Shown piece after piece: positions 24,043 through 37,304 of a stretch of 64,000 nucleotides of DNA; the stretch's first letter is position 1; every line of letters begins with the position of its first letter. The notes under the pieces are model-generated. The model was given only the letters and a program-made list of their open reading frames with translations, searched no databases and had not been told where the DNA came from. This DNA comes from Psilocybe azurescens (Eukaryota; Basidiomycota; Agaricomycetes; Agaricales; Agrocybaceae). Made by a program: the position numbers and the translations under genes. The stretch spans positions 1 to 64,000 of the forward strand of contig JAJIRX010001003.1 in assembly GCA_023853785.1 (NCBI GenBank). Reading direction: 5' to 3'.

Positions 24043-25678
24043 TTACAGTTCCTCTTGCAACTCTTCTTTCAACACGTCGGCAACATCTTCTTTCCCGTCA
24101 ACGACATCCTTTTTGTCGTCGAGAATCTCCTCTTGCGAATTGGCAACATCATTCGTGTCTTCAGAAGCTTTCTTGGGAAGAGGAGGCTGATTGGGGAGAC
24201 GCTACAGTCTCAAGTTTTAGATTTTTCCATCGAAACTAACTAAGGGTCTTACCTTGAAAGCAAATTTGCAGACAAGATATCCTTTTGCGTTAATGCCTTT
24301 CTCCATCCATGCCTGAAAGAAAACGTAAAGCATCAGCAAGCACGAATTATTCAATATACAAAATCTCAGGAGGTGTATACCTTTTCCACTCTATAAAGGC
24401 CGTCGTATCGAAAACTATCCAAAGATAAGACGATTTTCCGAAAAGATGAAGAAAAATTGTACCCTTCAGTGGGAGCATACTGAGATCTACATTTATACCC
24501 ACGTACGACGCGTACAGGTTTCTTGGTTTCGCAGGATCGCTGTAGGAAGGTTCAGTCTCTGGCATCAAGTAGCTCAGACATAAACAACACGCCTGTAGCA
24601 TTCTATTGAACTATGTCCCAAATCAAATAAGTATAAATGCTGGCTTTTATAATGACATTATAAACGACTTGCATTGTTTTCAAACGTTTGATCGGAACTT
24701 TGGGGTGCTGTGCGAAGCTGGAGAAAATTGAGACGGTTCATTTCACGTAAAGACGAGGACCTACGTTCTTGGGCGCGTTTTTGGTCCCTTTGAGATCACG
24801 GCCACCTAGATGAGATGATCTATGATGCATTTATAAGAGCTGTGGAAGATAGCAAGCGTACCGGAACCAGTATACGTGCTGATCGAATGAAAGTCAAAAT
24901 CAAACTTGACGGAATTGAAAATTATAGACGAACAAGGCATAACCGAGGTCCACGTCATCATCGTACCCTCCACTAAGGGCCACACTGTATGCACCTTGCT
25001 TACCACCTGAGATGCCTCCCACCCATGGCCTTGAATAGACACGTCAGTATATACTGTTTATTGATCGTTTTGAATAGTCGCCTTACGCGTGAATGGAATC
25101 CGCACTGCACCCTTGTCTGGTTGGCCACCAAGTACCAACTACAATATCAGGAATCGACCCGTAGGTTTTTCTGGTTAACGTGTTAGCCTTGGTTTGACAT
25201 TGCAGAATTTGTGGTTAACGCACGGGTCATATCTACGGGGGCCATCTTCGCGCCCCATTGGACCTTCGTTTTCTGACACTTTTACGCCACTGGAATAAGC
25301 CACGGGAATGGGTGAGCCCTTGATGATTTCTTTCTTGTAATCAATTATTTTCCCCGCGTTTCGCGAGCTCCTTCGCACCCCAGATTCAGGAGCAGTGTCA
25401 GGCAGGCTGACGCGTTGAGCTTTAGCGTCTGACTCCGCCTCTTCGTTCAAAGGTGGATCGGGGAGCTTGCGCTTTTTGTAGCAGCGGGTTTCTTTACAAA
25501 TATCTCCGTCGGTTCAAGTAATGGCTTGTCGAGACCGAGCTGAATTAACAATTCCCTATTCTACGTTGGGTGAGGCAATATTTGGGCAATATTTAAAAAA
25601 AAATATCGTAGTATCGCACATACCTTCCTAATGTTTTCTAGTCTTGCCTTTTCATATGCAGAAGACATTCTCGAGATT
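24043..25678 (-). CDS. SRA-YDG domain protein (UHRF1-like methyl-DNA reader)
   Basis: SRA-YDG domains bind methylated or hemimethylated cytosine in DNA and act in the nucleus. The start at ATG 25678 gives MSSAYEKARLENIRK. The frame before it is open but begins with GTG. A basic linker follows with RRSSRNAGKIIDYKKE. The SRA domain spans about 25240-24350: DIVVGTWWPTRQGCSADSIH, GGYDDDVDLG, TGSGGRDLKGTKNAPKN, VRVVRGYKCRSQYAPTEG and RYDGLYRVEK. The C-terminus is acidic (QEEILDDKKDVVDGKEDVAD). At 25473-25477 a five-T run (plus strand) breaks the frame between KKPAATK and KLPDPPLNEE; six would keep it open. No RING or PHD is attached, as is common in fungal single-SRA proteins. Confidence 0.88.
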
Positions 25679-26681
25679 GATTTAGCAGACGTTTGAGTGA
25701 CCGGGTTTGAAAAATACGGTGGATGTAATGATTCAGAGGATGCCAAAGTGCTGGCCAGTGAACCAGTTGCCTGGGCAAAAGGATCAAACTCAGTCACGCG
25801 AGTAAAGCGTGATCGCGTTTAATCACAATTCTAGCGCCAAGCCGCTGCTATAGTATGCACTCAAAAGTGAACACCCCAATTTACTCCAGCTTGACAATGC
25901 TTTAAAGGTAAGTCTCCCTACTGTGAAAATGAGTAATACCCGTTATTTTTGTTTGAAACATGACAGCAATGGTTTGAAAAATTGAAACGGAAACGACAAC
26001 AATCGGTTTAAACCGTTCAAAACTGTTTGCAAATGGTAAAAGCTTCTGGGTGCATGTACCCTTGGTACAACATTAAGGGTGGGGCGTATGTGGTCTACAT
26101 TGACCGCTCCTATGTCATCACCCACCGGTGGAAATTGGAGCTCTCCTCTGAGCATGATGAGGTGTTCCTCCGACAAACGGGTCCTCTACACTGCTTTCGG
26201 TGTACTATATTGATCGCCTAGAATGGGATTAAAATATGTCCACAACAAAAGAACTAGTGTCCAAGGACCTTCAGTTTAACTAACTTGTGAAGAGCCCAAA
26301 ATTATTTGAAGAATGGATCCAGTGCCGGGAGGAGTCAACCGAAGGTTTGTGACGAGCGGCTCTGTAGTAAAAATTGTAAAATCTGTAGCACTCCTGGTAC
26401 TATTCAAAGTTTGAAATGGGATCGTGAATAGGTTAGTCATTAATTGGATATTCACTCAATGTTCACTTGAACATAAACCCCAGCAAGCAAGTCACTATCA
26501 CCAAAGGTGATATTTTATGTGGAAGGTCTGACATAAATATTGACTCCTATTTTTCTTACTTGAACCTACTGAAGTAGAAATCCACCTAGTTACATAAATA
26601 TTATCCGTGTATACTTATCTGTAAAGCGAAGCGATGCCTGAAAGAGAGGGTATATTATCTTCTGCAAAAAATATGAAGCGA
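25679..26681. other. Intergenic, no gene seen
   Basis: About 1 kb between the start of the SRA-YDG gene and the end of SEC9. Short open frames only; no motif recognised. Confidence 0.5.
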
Positions 26682-27891
26682 CTATTTGATCCTCTTGAGC
26701 TGTGGGAATAGAAAGAAAATGAGAAGGGGACAACTGATAACGATAGACAGGTTCCTCACGCGTTCAGTGTTCTTGAAAATTCTATCGTCCAGGCCCACAG
26801 TCTTCTCTTCGATCCTCTTGATCCTGCCATTCTGCTTGTCGAGTTCATCTCCCATCGTCGTGCCTAAGGCCCTAAGACGTTTAGTCATTTCACTGATTTC
26901 GTCCAGATTTCCATCGAGTTCATCCTCGATTTCATCGTCAGAAGCGTTGCTCTCGAATTGATAACGCTTGCGTTGTTCTTTCTGGGCAGCCTAGCTGGTC
27001 CGCACTTCTCATACGATTGCGTCCTCCGATGAGTTCATCTTCATCGTCGTTGCTATGTCCATAGGTTGTTGCACGCCCAAGTCGGTTCTGACTCTCCCTG
27101 ATATCCATCATAGCCCTTTCCCTCTCGTCTCTGTCTTCATCATATCGAGCCTGAAGTTTGGCTTCCTGTGCTGCCCGCTTCGCATCTTTGTTAAAGGTAA
27201 TAACGGGTCGGAAGATGGACCGGTTGAGTTGTTTAAGCTCATCGGTCTTATCATCAGCTCCCGCTGGGAGTGGCCCTTTGAAACATCGAGATGGCGCTCA
27301 GTATTTGCCAATTTTTCTGAGCGTATCATAGTCAGTATATTTAAGTGAAGTATGTAGCGGCGACATACCAGACTGGTCGCCTAATCGTGTCAAAGTATTT
27401 CGTGCAGTTTCTTCTGCTTCCCGAGCCATTCGAAGAGCATTTCTGGTGGAATTCACACTCTCCTGTTTGACATAGCGAGTTTGCTGTTTGATCCCTTCAA
27501 CATCGTCGTCATTTTCTTCTCCCGGCGGAGGAACTCTGCCCGGGTTGGGCCCATCGAAGAATCGACCAGAGCCGCCTTTAGCAGGGTTGTAACCAGAGAA
27601 GAGTTCATTACGGTCTTTATCCAATTCAGCACCACCACGAGAGTACACGTCTCCGACACCGCGATTGCGGTTATATGGGTCCACATAAGAAGCATTGTCT
27701 ACAGATTCGTTATTGTACGAAGGCTGCCTGGATGTGTTGATGTATGGGTCGCCATCCCTGCTGGCAACATAGGTGCTAGACGATGACCTATAAGAGCTGA
27801 ATGAGCCATTGACACTGGAAGACGATAGCGATGGTTTAGGTTCTGAGACCGGAGGGATGGCGTTTGCGTTTTTCTTCTTGAAAAGGTGCAT
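26682..27891 (-). CDS. SEC9: SEC9/SNAP-25-type t-SNARE
   Basis: SEC9 pairs with syntaxin Sso and synaptobrevin Snc to fuse secretory vesicles with the plasma membrane. The N-terminus MHLFKKKNANAIPPV is followed by a Ser/Tyr-rich region. The first SNARE helix lies in VEGIKQQTRYVKQESVNSTR and TARNTLTRLGDQS, then EKLANTERHLDVSKGHSQR. The second is DELDGNLDEISEMTKRLRAL to GRIKRIEEKTVGLDDRI with the final KNTER, completed over an intron to LKRIK at the stop. Two apparent indels cancel each other's effect: one near 27260-27262 (CCC on plus; the family needs one more base) and one near 26990, one base too many. The order of blocks matches the family well. Confidence 0.92.
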
Positions 27892-28203
27892 CTTGAGAGG
27901 GTTGTTAAGGGGGTTTGAATGAAGCTCTGCAATTTAAATCCGCAGACACTTATAAAGTAGAACGCACGTGACTCGTTTAGCATAGCCCCCAATGATTCGT
28001 TCCAACTCATCAATGGTGGTCGCCGATCTGGTCTAGGTCAAATTAGTTTCAGGAGCGTCCAGGAGATCACAATTTCTTCAAGAATTCGCTCGAGCCAAAG
28101 AATTTGAGATGAAATATAAATTTTTTTACAATTGATTATTTTATAATATAACGTAGTGTAGTGGGCGATTTTGATAGTGTGACTCTGAAGTCAAGGAACT
28201 GTT
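27892..28203. other. Intergenic between SEC9 start and MPP10 end
   Basis: About 310 bp, AT-rich at 28100-28150. It holds the SEC9 promoter and the MPP10 3' region. No motif is clear. Confidence 0.4.
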
Positions 28204-30703
28204 TCAAAGTTCTGGTATGCATAGTTCACTTTTACGCTTGTCCTTAGGGCCTGTAGTACCTTTCTTACCAACGACGGTAACACCTTTTCCGTGCTTTACG
28301 ACACTTTCAAGGGCCGCTTGTTTCTGTTTCTTAACTCCTCCGATTCCTCTAGGTTTAGCGAATTTGTCGACACTCTTTTCGAGGGAGTCCCGCTGCCGTT
28401 TCTTTATTTTCCGTTCTCTTGACCGTTGAGAGCGCTTCTCGGCCGTAGTCAGCTCACTACGAGCACGCAGCGAGGATGCGGAAGCAGCGAATACTTCTTC
28501 AGGCGCAAGCATCGTTGAAGTTGATTTAGAGGTTGGCAAGGCCGACTCCAGTGTAGCGGTAGCGGTATTTGTCACCGTGGTTATAGTGGCTTTGGCCTAC
28601 GAATAGCGGTAAGTAGACGAAATGACATGTCTTGCAAAAATAATACGCACTTGTTTTGGTACGAAATGCGCGTTGCAAAGCGCATCGAGTTTGCCGCAGA
28701 TTTTGTCCCACATCAGGTCGATTTCGTCATGTTCTTTTTGAGCTTCCCGTCGCGATCGTCGATGGTCTCTCCACCAGTTTGGCTCGCGACGTAATCATCC
28801 TCGTAGATTTGAGCAAGAGACTGATTCGATTTTGAATCTTTGAGTTCGAGGAACCTGGATGGCAAAAATGGTTTGTCCTCCAATGGTCTTAGGCGGACAA
28901 CATCATCAAAGCGGCCCTCCAGGATACGTGCTTTAATGGTTTCTTCCAGAGATTTCACTGCTTCCTCTGTCGTAACAGGGACGGCCTTCATGACACGGTC
29001 AAATTCCAAATCCTCTTCTAAAAGAGAGTTCTGTGGTCTTTGACGCGACCCGGCCTCTCCCATAAGCACCCATTCCTTTGGGGCAACATTTTCTGATTCT
29101 AGCTCCTTAATTTGTTCACGCAGAGCGGCCATTCTTCGTTCGTTTGTTGTCAAATCTGTTTTATCAAAATGAATATGCATCAGTGGACATTTAGCGTGCG
29201 CTTACCATCTGGGACTTCCTCGTCTTCAGCGAAGAGATCATTCTTTAATCGCGCAATTGTCTCATTTCCAGCCTGAGAATCCAAGGAGTCAGATCCTTCA
29301 TCCCCCTCATCATCATCCTCATCTTCTTCTTCATCCTCTGCCTGCTCGCCAGAGCCATCCCAGTCGATTCCATCGTCACTTTCCTCCTCAGCCTCGTCCC
29401 CGAACTGGAATCCTGACATTTCGGCGTCGTCATCATCGTCGTCATCGTCGTCACGCAAAGATCGATTTTTGCCAGTCGCTTTGATTTTCTTCACTCGGAC
29501 TTGCTCGTGAAAGTGAACTTGACCCTTTCCGGTTCCTTTTGGCTTTACCGGCGAGGATGATGAGACAGAGCGCGAAGGGGGCTCAAAAAAGTCCTTATAA
29601 TATAGTTCTAGATATAGTTGTTAGTGTGGTTCAACCGCCTTGGATATTCATAATGGACATACCGCCCTCATCGTTTTCGAGGTCACCTTCGTCGAAATCT
29701 TCATCCAGGTCAACGCTCGCGAAAAGATCAATATCCATGTCTTCTTCATCAGAATCATCTTTGCCAGAAAGGCGACCTCTCGAGGAGGACTTGGACTCGG
29801 CGCGTTCTGTTTCTGCATTGAACTCCGCGAGGTTGAAGAATCCATCGTCGAGTTCTGAATTTCCACCTTTTCTCCTCTTCTTCAAAGATGGATTCGGGTC
29901 TCGTTTTGGTAAAATCAATTTAGGGTTCTGGACATCGTTAGATTGGTCCTCTGGATCCCGCAACGGTGAAAAGGCTTCTTGCTCCTCCTCATCCTCTTCG
30001 TCAATGTCAGATTCGGATGGATTTCTGAAGTCAACTTCGTCGTCATCCTGCATGTCGTCCGAGTCATCTCCGTCGTCCAGCCCATACTTGGCCATGAATT
30101 CGTCCATGTTGATGTCCATATCCCCCTCAAGGGCGTTTCGTAGAGTCTCATCGGCATCTTCTTCACTGTCTTCTTCCTCGTCATATCCATCGTCTTCGTC
30201 TTCGTCCTCAGCTTCTCCGTTTTCTCCCTCCAAAACGAAATCAAGCATCTTGCAAATTGTCTCTGTACGAAGATCCAACTGCGCCCAAATTTGGTCTTCG
30301 TCCATACCGTCCACAAACAAAGATTTCAAAGGAGTAAAGTCGAATAGATTATTCTCGGCTTCGATTTTTGGCTTCTTTGTTTCTCCCTTTAATTTAGACC
30401 TTGTTTGGGGTGCTTCAGTGGGGGACAGAGAAGCCATTAGTTCCCCGATATGAGGCCTAGAAATTTCTTCGGACTGAACAGCTGTGTGTATACTCAGCAA
30501 GGCGTCAAGTAGTGAATGCAGTCACATACATAGATCAAATATGTGCTTAGCTGCATCCAAAGCAGCAGCATAGAGTTCTGAATCCCCGAGGCAAGGGATT
30601 CTGGGCTTTCATCGAGTAAAGTAGAAAGCTTCTGGAGCTGAGGAGGTAATGTGAGATCCTGTGAGTCGACTGCACCGCTGGTTTTTAGGAGGGTATCCCC
30701 CAT
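28204..30703 (-). CDS. MPP10: U3 snoRNP protein MPP10
   Basis: MPP10 is part of the small-subunit processome in the nucleolus and is needed for early 18S rRNA processing with IMP3 and IMP4. The N-terminus MGDTLLKTSGAVD leads to LPPQLQKLSTLLDESPESLASG. The large middle exon is very acidic (about 30230-29950) and contains NNLFDFTPLKSLFVDGMDEDQIW and MDEFMAKYGLDDG. After the exon border comes ELYYKDFFEPP, further acidic runs, then TTNERRMAALREQIKELESE, EEDLEFDRVMKAVPVTTEEA and the C-terminal KRSQRSRERKIKKRQRD. Frame breaks occur at a C4 run (30584-30587) and a T5 run (28735-28739); one more base in each gives the family reading (SELYAAALDAAK and KEHDEIDLMWDKICGKLDAL). Confidence 0.94.
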
Positions 30704-31408
30704 GGTAGATAGTAATGTGTCAAGATTGTATCAAAAGAATAGTCAACCCTTGAGATACAATTCTGTAAGAAGCACTGCAGAATTTGTCTCCAAAACTTTC
30801 TCGCCTGTTTTGGCATGCTTGCCATCAATTCCTGAGGTCCAAAAATACTACATAAGCAATTCGTCTTGTCTGGTCTTCCATCAACCACCGTGATCCAACT
30901 TTGCACGAAACCACTGTAGCCCTAAATATACATTACTGGAAAAAGGAACGCCAACTATCACTCTAAAGGCTGTCAAGCTCCTCATTCCAGAACAAGACTC
31001 GTTCGCACTTATGGGGTGTACTATTAATAATTAGGAGGCTCCCAGTCCCGACTCCCTCAGCACCATTCAATTTACAAAGACAATACATAGCTGCAGATTG
31101 CCGACTCGCTTCCATTCTTATTTGGCTGCTCCCCGGAATCTACATTCTAACGTTTTAGCCCTCACAACCACAGAACAATGACTGGCTTATGTAAGACGGA
31201 AACACTATTACTCTTTGTTCACGAAAGTATCACTCACACGCCGCTCCGACATAAAATGGGGTCGACGGAGCGCCTCACCTCATTCTTACTTGCCCGTTCT
31301 TTTTCTTGCTTGTTTCTTTCGTCGCCAGTCGACCCCTTACACGTTACGACTCCCTGTCAACATCCTGTCGCTTCCTGTTCACGTTTTCACGATTAGATAT
31401 AATCAAAA
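30704..31408. promoter_or_regulatory. Shared upstream region of MPP10 and the SUR7-like gene
   Basis: About 700 bp between two divergent start codons, so it must carry both promoters and 5' UTRs. The part next to the SUR7-like gene (31290-31400) is pyrimidine-rich, as is common before fungal start sites. No TATA box is obvious. Confidence 0.4.
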
Positions 31409-32456
31409 ATGATCGCTGGGTTTTCAAAAGCTGTCACTCTTTACCTTGCACCTGTGCTCGCATTGACCGCCATACTACTCTCCCTTTTTTCTCTCCTTGC
31501 TCCAACATTGCTACTTCACGACAGGGTCTCTCTTTTAACGGTGGTGCCATCGACGGCGCTGATGCAAACTGATTCGTCGAAAGGTGTAGATGGTCCTAGT
31601 GTGTTCATGGGGATGCTAGGTGTGAATTATGCCCGTATGTGTCCAACCATGTTCTAATTCTATATTCTTGAAGGTTCGTGTTCCAAAGCTAGCAACGATG
31701 CGAGTATAAATTGCACGAGCCTGACCATGTCGCCACAGTACGGTGAGTTTGGGGAATACCCCTACGACTTGAAAAGTTCGTGAATGCTCAACCCTTTCAT
31801 TTAGATCTTTCTGTGCTTCCAAAAACGCGCCAGTTCTTTTGTTATCTGCCCCTTCGGCCTCGGTTCCAGCTTTTGTAGCTGTTGGAATCTTCCTTTCGAC
31901 GGTGTTTTTCGTGGTCTTCACCGTTATTTCTTTTCGCCACAAAATGGGTACAAAGCTTGCAGCCTTGTTGGAAAGGCCTATCTTACCACGTGTATCTGCT
32001 TGGATTGGAGTCTTCGGCTTTCTTATTGGCACGCTAGTCTTTCTGCATTTGACAAAGTCAAACTGATACCATAACATAGGGCTTACCTCCTTCCTTATTC
32101 TTCGCATGTGGTTTGGAAAATCTGTTCAAGATTTCAATGGCAGCATCTCAGCACAAGGCAAGGACGGCCCACAGCTGATTGCAACGATCGGAAATGCCTT
32201 TACTAGTCAGTGTCCTCTCCCTCGAAAACAATTCAGAACATCTCTCACTAACTTATTCTTAGTGGCTTGGGTAGCATATGCATTTTACGCTATTCCTGTG
32301 ATTAGCTCTCTTACCAAACTCAACGTAACAGCCACCAAAAATAAGTTTGAAATTATCAACATTGATGAACATTTGTGGACTTCGGAGGAATCTTTTAATG
32401 TATCCAATCCAATAATTTGCGTTGCGCGACCGCAAACAATTCATAGTACACTCTAG
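31409..32456 (+). CDS. SUR7/PalI-like four-helix plasma membrane protein
   Basis: ATG 31409 gives MIAGFSKAVTLYLAPVLALT, the first helix. An extracellular region with NCTSLTMSPQY and Cys residues follows, then VPAFVAVGIFLSTVFFVVFT (helix 2), VSAWIGVFGFLIG, and LTSFLILRMWFGKSVQDFN, ending with AWVAYAFYAIPVISSL (helix 4) and a short tail to 32456. The order and the Trp/Gly pattern suit the SUR7/PalI family of cortical membrane proteins, which act in eisosomes or in pH sensing. The frame breaks at an A5 run (31821-31825); six A would keep it. The intron before LTSFLIL seems to start with GC rather than GT, but this is not secure. It is divergent from MPP10. Confidence 0.72.
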
Positions 32457-33601
32457 GGTATATCATCTCATTACCAAGCAGTAGAATTCAATCTGAATAA
32501 TTTTTTCTCATGTAACTCGGTCTGTAATCGCCAACCCTCTGCATAGCTGAGGACTTGAAGCTGGTCAGCACCGGAGAGCATGCTGTCAGGCAAAAGATGC
32601 ATTTTGACCTATTCCCAGCCTTCTAAGTATGGGCATTCCTGTGACTGACGGGACGTGCAATTCACACGAGTCCTGGCACACGGAAAGAACCTCAAAAGAC
32701 TAGGTAAAGCTATGTATTCAAGGTAAACTACCTATGTATTCTACGAGCTCTTTATATACTGTAGAAATCCATCAACGTAATACTAATTATTTCAAAAGAT
32801 CGAGAGAAAGAGATAGAAAAGTGAAGAAAACGTAAGATAACGATTGAAATTCAGAGATACCCGATTGGGATGTCTCCGTTACAATACCCTTTTACCCACG
32901 CTCATCGTTGATGGCTGGAGTCATGGTAAGTAGTTGGACTCTCAAGAGACTGAGTCTTGTTCTTCCGACCGAGTCCTTCCCAGTTTCAAATTCATTGCTT
33001 AAAACAGTGCTACGACCTTAGCATCCTCTACGGGCCACAACGTGGTGCAACATTTGTACAATATGTGGGTACCATGACGCAAATACTATCTTCCTCTGGC
33101 AACTAGCCCACTTTCGCGTATGCTTTCAATACAGTCGGCTCTCATTCGATGAGTCATGCAATTTAAACGATATGCCGCTCCTTACCATGCCAGAAATACT
33201 TGAATCAAAAGAGTGTTTCTTAGAATCCCGACTATCTGGGAAGCTTCCCAGGTTTCCGAACAAACGCCGTCCTTGACTCCAGCTACGAGGCATGCAATGG
33301 GGCAAACATGACTTTGTCGAGTTCATCTGGCGCGCCGAATCCATGATGCCTTGAATTTCGGCGCTTTCGATCCTCAATTTGGTTCATATGAGTCGCGTTT
33401 ACCCGAGAAAACCTCCCTCTACCCACGACCATGGGTTTTTAAGGTCTCGAGGTTGAAAAAACGGAGTCAAAATGTGCCAGTTGACTCAACATGACTGTCT
33501 ATCGCATGGCATCCCAGGTGGTGCTCTTTGGAACGTTAATATTGCCCCTGTTTAAACTAGTATAAATACCTGCCAGGTTTCTCCAGGTTCGTCAATCAAA
33601 C
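32457..33601. other. Intergenic upstream of the first PL8 gene
   Basis: About 1.1 kb. No gene is seen; the minus-strand open frame at 33126-33377 has no support. The last 100 bp contain the PL8 promoter with a TATAAATA-like box (about 33561) 40 bp before the start codon. Confidence 0.45.
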
Positions 33602-36394
33602 ATGAAGCAACCCATCTTCTCGCTACTGTCTATCTATGTACTTTCAGCTCAAGCTACTCTTGTTTCCGGCGATGATATCGCCCTTGCTCGCCAGCAAAGA
33701 CTGTCTGTGATTGTTGGAAGTACAACAGGATCAACTTCAATTGCCACCTGGTAATCATCTTTCTGCCTATGCAAATGAATTACTTCCTGACATCCTGTAT
33801 GGCATAGGCTGTCCACTCTTGGAAACGATGGAAAGTGGCCAGACTCGGAAATTGATTATACTACTGGGTGTAACGCACAAACTGCCAGCTGGCCTGCGCA
33901 ATCCCACTGGAGTCGAATCAGTCAGTGTATCTGTATACTCGAGGTTTGGATAATACCGATCTAAACCTATTGACAGATACCTTTGCTGCGGCATGGCATG
34001 GTGGCCTCAAGAATGCTGATCAATATGTCGGCGATTCGTCATTAAGAAACTCTATCGGTCTGGCCATGAATTACTGGTTTTCGAACGATTTCAGTATACC
34101 AGCTTGCTTGGATTCTGGAGGTACAACCGCGTGCCCCTGCACAACGCCAGGTCTATGGAATACAAATTGGGCATCAAATGTAAGATGTCACTCTTTTATT
34201 TGAAGCCATTTCAAGATTTATATGCATACTTTCTAGGTAATTTTGATACCAGGATGGGTTGGTCAAGTTTGCATGCTCTTAGGCGACTCTCTATCATCGT
34301 CGGAAGTCGCAGGATGCCAGAAGATGACAAGTAGGGCATATGGGACTTTTCAATCTGGTATAAATGGTGTCAGTGCCATAACCGGCGCAAATACACTCGA
34401 CATTGCTAGTATTGGAATCGACCTTGGGTTATCGACTGCGAATACGTCTCTCGTCTCTGATGCATATGATAAGGTTCACCAAGAGCTAACTATCAAAAGC
34501 GGATTAGAGGCCGATGGGATTCGTGCAGATGGGTCTTTCGGTGTGTACTTACTGTATTATAAAATCTACTGCATATTGCTAATGCCGCTAAATTAAAAGG
34601 ACAACACTCCGGAATACTGTATAACGGGAACTATGGTGAGTATCTTTTTTCCTTTATAAAAGACGATTCATTCAATCAGTTTTTCTATCCAGGGAAGGAT
34701 TAGTAGGATTGTCTCTCGACTCTCTCTCCTTACCAGTTTTAATGCTCCATTCCAGTGCCAACGACCTTTATAACCTAGAACTCACGGCGGCTGGAACAGC
34801 ATTTCAGGCTCCTACTTCTTCGCGTTCTGCTTTTATTGCACTGCTACTTGCGGACCAATGGATGATCTTCCGTAATACAGTGACGGACATCCTACACTGG
34901 GACTTTGTGAGTACAGCGGTTGTTCTGCGTTTTAAAAGTGTTAAAGTGCGTTCCTTTGCCAGTCTGTTCTTGGCCGAATTATCAGTTTGCCTGTGGCCGA
35001 CCTCCAGTACAGTGTATCTTTGCCGGACTTGAGTAGTTTCTAACATTGGCACGACAGGGCTACGGCAAGCATCAAAACAAATCTTACTCAAATGCAAGCA
35101 CTTGGTCAACTGTGGGCCTCGCCTGAAATTTCTCAAGTATTTAACTCCTTGTCTTCCACCGAATCGACCGATGCCAATGTAGGATCACTGAACGGAAATC
35201 GCATGTTCTATGCTAATGATTACATGGTAATAACTTATGAATATCTGGCTTATGTACAACAGACTGAATGCGTCTTTTTTTCTTTCTGTAGGTTCATCGA
35301 GGGAATGGATACGTCACGACCCTGAAAATGTTCTCGCAGCGAACTCAGAATACGGAGTGTACCAATATGCAAAATCCTTTTGGATTCCATCTCTCGGACG
35401 GCGCGCTATATACCTATTTAACAGGAAACGAATACGAAGATATTTTTGCGGCTTGGGACTGGAACTTAGTACCCGGAATTACGGTAGATTATGGCGCTAC
35501 ACCTCTTAATTGTGCCACCGCGCGAAAGACTGGTACTCAACCATTCGTTGGCGGTGCATCCGACGGAACGGTCGGGGTGGCGGCGATGCGCTACGAAACG
35601 CCCACCACGAAGACTCTAAATTGGCGCAAGACCTGGTTTTTCCTCAATGATGACATCCAGTACGTTATGGTAGCGCGTCTGACCTCCACCACTACAGCGC
35701 CTACCTTTTCCGTCCTAGACCAACGGAGGCAAGATGGTCCTGTTTACGTAAATGGGATGCAGAGCACCAGTGGTAATTTCACGTCAGCCACGTCTCTCTG
35801 GCATGGAGGAGTTGGATATGCGTTCAATGCTTCCAATCCAGGGACCTCATTGTCCGTATCTCTCACCACTTCCACCGGATCCTGGCAAGCGATCGGTTCG
35901 TCGAATCAGCCACCCACCACCGTCAATCTATTTGCCGCCTGGCTAAACCACGTCGACATCACTGCAGCTGCCTCTTACGCTGTCTTCCCTGCGACAACCC
36001 AGACGTCATTCCAGCAGAAGTTGACTAGCTCTCAACTTCTGCCGATCCGGAATGACGGAAGCATTTCGGCCCTTCTAGATGCTTCTCATAACGTAGCTAT
36101 GCTTGCATTTTGGGTTGATGCAGGGGTTCTGTGACTGTACCTACAACCATTCCAGGCAATGCAGCTCTTACTGTGAAATCGAACGGTAGCAGCATCCTCA
36201 TCATCAATCTCAACACGTGGACGGTAACGCTTTCCGACCCAACGCAATCGCTCACCTCCCTGACAGTCAATTTCACTCTCGGATCTGGTACCATTCCCCC
36301 TGGGTGGGCTTCGTCGTCCAAATCCAAGTCATTATCTGTCGTTCTTCCTTCTGGTGCTGTAGTAGGGAGCAGTGTTCAGCAAGCGTTATTCTAA
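33602..36394 (+). CDS. Secreted polysaccharide lyase family 8 (copy 1)
   Basis: PL8 enzymes cleave uronic-acid-containing chains (hyaluronan, chondroitin, xanthan) by beta-elimination outside the cell. ATG 33602 starts a signal peptide (MKQPIFSLLSIYVLSAQATLVSG). The alpha-helical domain has WPDSEIDYTTGC, TFAAAWHGGLKNADQY, NYWFSNDFSIPACLDSGG, TNWASN joined to VILIPGW (catalytic Asn region), and RADGSFGQHSG..LYNGNYG, which holds the catalytic His and Tyr. The beta domains follow: NGYVTTLKMFSQRTQNTE, NEYEDIFAAWDWNLVPGITV and ITAAASYAVFPATTQ. The frame breaks at a G4 run (36123-36126); five G would join WVDAGG to SVTVPTTIPG. About ten introns are present. The actual substrate cannot be told from sequence. 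Confidence 0.93.
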
Positions 36395-37304
36395 AGCAAT
36401 CAACCTTCAGGACTATGAATTCGCCTATTTCGTATCTCTTTCCAATAGTTCTTCGTATGTAAACATAAACCACATCTTCTATGATTGGACATGAATATTT
36501 GCTGTCGACATAAAGCTTAAATGTACTGACCATTGCACATGTGTGACTCCGCCGTGAACCGTGCCACCAAACTTCAGGAAGACTATATTTGAGGTGTAAG
36601 GTCATATGTAGTAGTGCCACTATATTGACCATCCAGCGGTTTGTAAACGATCCCAAGCTTTTATAATCACATTGAAGTAAACCAGTGTGGACATCGACTC
36701 GTGGCTCTGGCTTTTAATTAGATTACAATTCTGTATAATTCCATGTGCTTGTGGACTCGTGATACTATCATGCACTGGCAAGGCAGGCGTAGATTTTTAT
36801 ATCCGATTTACCAGCTTGCCACATGTTGTCTTCTTCTGAAAAGGTGGCATTGCGTCGTCAATCTCTTTGATCCATCAGCGGGCCGCCCCAGTCGCTTTCT
36901 TTAACTCCATCTTGGAGTTTTCTAGATTCACGGAGTTTGACGGCGAAAAAGCCCACAACAACCGCGACAGGTGCCATCTTATCCCCAGGGGTGCACAAGA
37001 GCCTCATGTTCCTTATGGTCTAAGACTGCCTTCCGTAACTTCGTCCCCGGATAATTGTCTATTAAGGGCTTACTATAGTCACGGGCACCATGGTTAAAAC
37101 TATTTTCTGACTCAATGTTAACTGGAACTGAGCGCTCAGCGATGGGAAAAAGTGTCAACTTCTTAGTGCCCTCAGGGCCGTACCGAAGAACCTTCCTGTT
37201 TCCGGGATCTATCTAATAAGTATATGTATCTAGCACTATCCCTTAATGTGGCCACCGATTTTCGCGTTTATCCATCCCCGAAGTTGCTTGCAAAGTGTCT
37301 CTCG
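36395..37304. other. Intergenic between the two PL8 genes
   Basis: About 910 bp. It should contain the 3' end of copy 1 and the promoter of copy 2. No further gene or clear repeat is seen. Confidence 0.45.

Noticed and set aside
25679..25797. Longer start for the SRA-YDG protein at 25797
   Set aside because: That frame begins with GTG, and the ATG at 25678 gives the usual N-terminus of these fungal proteins.
29539..30453. Long plus-strand Ser-rich open frame
   Set aside because: It is the antisense of the acidic (Asp/Glu) exon of MPP10; GAN codons read as TCN Ser codons on the other strand.
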